From NCBI RefSeq assembly GCF_004917075.1, contig NZ_SSYB01000009.1, positions 1 through 44,948 on the forward strand: a DNA stretch of 44,948 bases, given 5' to 3'. The notes under the pieces were generated by a model. That model did not search any database, was not told the origin of the DNA, and saw nothing but the letters and a program-made list of their open reading frames with translations. This DNA is from Geomonas edaphica (GTDB lineage Bacteria; Desulfobacterota; Desulfuromonadia; Geobacterales; Geobacteraceae). A program made the translations under genes and the position numbers. Shown here piece after piece: positions 43,043 through 44,948 of this stretch (position 1 is the first letter of the stretch; each line of letters opens with the position of its first letter).

Positions 43043-43930
43043 TCATCGTCGGATCGAGGTCACCTCAACCGGATATCCCCTCTTCTCGGAAACCGCCCTG
43101 ACCACCAGGCCGATGTCAATCTTAGCCAGCAAATCAAGCCGCGCCATCTGGTGCAGGACCTCGCCGGGCTCTGCTTGGTAATTCCCTTCCCCGTGCACCT
43201 CCAGGAAGACCTTGCCCTTTCTCAGGCCAACCTTGACGGGGCGGTTCACGATAAGCACCTGCGTCCCTCTCCCCACGCATTCGAACAGCCGCACGATATC
43301 TTCCGGATAGAGTCTGATGCATCCGTGGCTCGAACGTCTGCCTATCCCCCAGGGGCGGTTTGTGCCATGAATCAGGATGTCGTTACCTGCGAGATGCAGG
43401 GCTCGGGTTCCCAGAGGGTTCTCCGGGCCGGGAGGGACAACGGGCGGGAGATCTTGTCTTTGTTGCAGTATGGAGGCAGGTACGTGCCATGAAGGGTTGA
43501 GTGACTTCCGTTCCACCGTATAAAGGCCAAGCGGTGTGTCGGTCCCCTCATCTCCGATACCGATCGGGAAGGAAAGGAGTGGGTCGGCAGGGTCCTTCGG
43601 GAAAAAGTACAACCGGAGTTCCGCCAGATTGACCACGATCGAGGGGCGGGGAGACAACTCGGGCGGAATCCACGCTGTCGGGATGGTAACTAAAGTGCCG
43701 GGAAAAGGCATGTAGGGGTCGACGCCTGCATTGGCGGCGGTTACTTCGTTGAAGCCGAGGTCAAAGCGGCGACCAATCTCCAAAAGCGACTCGCCTTCGC
43801 GCACCCGATACTGGAAGACTTTCCCGAGGTAGCCGTCATAGTAGACGGCATCAACCGGCGCTTGCGCCGCTGTAGTTGCAAGGGCTACAAGACCAAGGGA
43901 AGTAATCAACCTCGCGAGGGGACGAAGCAT
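43043..43930 (-). CDS. LysM-L,D-transpeptidase (YkuD family)
   Basis: 295 residues: a signal peptide (about 1-24), a LysM-like domain (about 38-88; YRVREGESLLEIGRRFDLGF, the AANAGVDPY repeat mark), and a YkuD catalytic domain (about 97-228) with the HxxN and SHGC motifs (DILIHGTNRPWGIG, RRSSHGCIRLYPEDI). It should form 3-3 cross-links or attach a lipoprotein to peptidoglycan. The ribosome site before the ATG is poor, so coupling to the lipoprotein gene 16 nt upstream is likely. That pairing suggests, but does not prove, a transpeptidase-lipoprotein partnership like the one that tethers Lpp. Confidence 0.93.
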   Translation of the reverse strand: MLRPLARLITSLGLVALATTAAQAPVDAVYYDGYLGKVFQYRVREGESLLEIGRRFDLGFNEVTAANAGVDPYMPFPGTLVTIPTAWIPPELSPRPSIVVNLAELRLYFFPKDPADPLLSFPIGIGDEGTDTPLGLYTVERKSLNPSWHVPASILQQRQDLPPVVPPGPENPLGTRALHLAGNDILIHGTNRPWGIGRRSSHGCIRLYPEDIVRLFECVGRGTQVLIVNRPVKVGLRKGKVFLEVHGEGNYQAEPGEVLHQMARLDLLAKIDIGLVVRAVSEKRGYPVEVTSIRR

Positions 43931-43946
43931 CGGAGTGCCGTGCAGG

Positions 43947-44303
43947 CTACTTCTTCTGCCCTAGCTCAAAGATCTTTTGCGCCCGTTCCGCCGACTGTGC
44001 TGCCGAAGATGCGGCAGATTCGGCCCTCTGGGCGCTGTCGGCTGCCTTGGCGGTAGCCTCGTCCAGCATTGCTTTGTTGGCGAGCTGTGCCTGACTTACC
44101 TGCCCCTCGATGGTGGCAAGCCTCGTTTCCAGCGCGTTGAGGCGCTGCTCGTCAGAGGCACTCTTCGTCTCCGCTGCCCCCATTTTCGACTCGAGGACGT
44201 CCACCCGGCACGACACGGGATCGATCTGTCTTTCAACATAGCCTTTGCTGGCGCAGCCAGCCAGGAGCACCGCCAACGGGATTACGAGCCATAAGTTTCC
44301 CAT
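43947..44303 (-). CDS. small alanine-rich coiled-coil lipoprotein
   Basis: 118 residues. The lipobox LLAGC (C17) marks a lipoprotein. The mature chain is Ala/Glu/Gln-rich with a heptad-like pattern (LNALETRLATIEGQVSQA, AADSAQRAESAASSAAQSAE) and ends in GQKK. This is reminiscent of Lpp, whose C-terminal Lys is linked to peptidoglycan by L,D-transpeptidases; the terminal KK and the neighbouring transpeptidase fit this, but it is inference. I chose the ATG at 44303 after GGAGGTG; upstream in-frame codons are beyond the promoter. Confidence 0.85.
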   Translation of the reverse strand: MGNLWLVIPLAVLLAGCASKGYVERQIDPVSCRVDVLESKMGAAETKSASDEQRLNALETRLATIEGQVSQAQLANKAMLDEATAKAADSAQRAESAASSAAQSAERAQKIFELGQKK

Positions 44304-44335
44304 GAGACACCTCCCCCAAGAATTGACCAGCCCAC

Positions 44336-44363
44336 ATTTTAGCCGGGGGCCGACGGAATGCAA
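44336..44363 (-). promoter_or_regulatory. lipoprotein/L,D-transpeptidase promoter
   Basis: Minus strand: -35 TTGCAT (44358-44363), 16-nt spacer, -10 TAAAAT (44336-44341), 33 nt ahead of the lipoprotein ATG. Confidence 0.6.
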
Positions 44364-44473
44364 CGACACGGTACAGGAGGAAGCGCTTTGTTCTGCGGGA
44401 GAGGGAGACGGCAGGGGGTAAGAGGGCCGCCAGGGCGGATCCGCCATGACAGCTTGGTAGAAGGCAGGAAAGC

Positions 44474-44506
44474 GAAAAGCCCCACCGGATATCCAGTGGG
44501 GCTTCT
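44474..44506 (-). terminator. rRNA operon terminator
   Basis: Minus strand: stem AGCCCCAC / GTGGGGCT followed by TTTTCGCTTT, about 10 nt after the 5S gene. It ends the right-hand rRNA operon. Confidence 0.85.
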
Positions 44507-44515
44507 CTATTAAAT

Positions 44516-44631
<116 letters not shown>

Positions 44632-44716
44632 GAAACTCTTGGCTTGGGCTTGCGCCTTCGCAGTATGTTTCTCACAATTGCATGTTCGTGTCTGTAGGTT
44701 TTTGGCAGTTTATGAT

Positions 44717-44743
44717 CGGGGGGTGGAGAACCACCCCCCTCTC
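44717..44743 (-). other. hairpin in the 23S-5S spacer
   Basis: GGGGGGTGG / CCACCCCCC with loop AGAA in the 125-nt spacer between 23S and 5S. It may be an RNase processing signal. No tRNA was seen in the spacer. Confidence 0.55.
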
Positions 44744-44756
44744 TAAGAATTTTTTA

Positions 44757-44948
<192 letters not shown>

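Noticed and set aside
44632..44756. A tRNA gene between 23S and 5S.
   Set aside because: No cloverleaf or TTCGA-type T-loop could be formed; only one GC-rich hairpin is present.

Overview
The window looks like core chromosome of a Geobacteraceae-type deltaproteobacterium (Geobacter, Geomonas or Citrifermentans-like). This is inferred from the high-GC coding sequence, the mix of genes (RtcB-archease, BCAM0308-type zinc-ribbon protein, a CXXCH monoheme cytochrome, PilZ and Rcp1-like signalling proteins) and strong sigma70-type promoters. No phage, insertion sequence, integrase or CRISPR array was seen. The segment lies between two rRNA operons, both on the minus strand. The left end holds three tandem promoters and a boxA-like leader reading out of the window. 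The right end holds the 3' end of a 23S gene, a 5S gene and their terminator.

Left part (0.5-12 kb), nearly all minus strand: metY sulfhydrylase, malQ, a small unknown plus-strand gene and an FtsH protease. Then comes a tight three-gene unit of PilZ protein, HD phosphohydrolase and stand-alone Cas6-like RAMP protein, followed by class II fructose-bisphosphate aldolase, a secreted MuiA-like protein, an FKBP lipoprotein and a DUF1015 protein. Middle (12-20 kb): an envelope and RNA-maturation cluster in the order pgpH-ybeY-dgkA/PAP2-corC-lnt-prfB-nlpC. It has start/stop overlaps and a 113-nt overlap between pgpH and ybeY, and prfB carries its programmed +1 frameshift. Enolase, an RluA-type pseudouridine synthase and Pcm follow.

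From 23.4 to 23.9 kb is a gene-free stretch with its own promoter and intrinsic terminator and strong long-range complementarity. I read it as a structured non-coding RNA of about 445 nt that I cannot assign to a known family. Next come a zinc-ribbon protein, a DUF3820 protein, a four-domain S1 protein and the RNA-repair pair rtcB-archease. This pair converges on a regulator/BON-protein operon, and a perfect 16-bp inverted repeat lies inside the regulator's reading frame.

Right part (29.7-44.3 kb): a polar amino-acid ABC transporter whose permease carries a periplasmic helical-repeat (TPR-like) extension, a BioD-like/DRTGG protein, a PDZ-radical SAM-DUF512 protein, and the classical mutL-miaA-hfq cluster. 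These are followed by a D,D-carboxypeptidase overlapping a YjbQ-family gene, a two-gene response-regulator operon with a PP2C output, a ThiS/MoaD-like protein with an unusual C-terminal tail, a monoheme cytochrome, an L,D-transpeptidase and a small lipoprotein. Three plus-strand genes share one unusual geometry: the -10 box ends exactly 7 nt before the ATG, which suggests leaderless transcripts.
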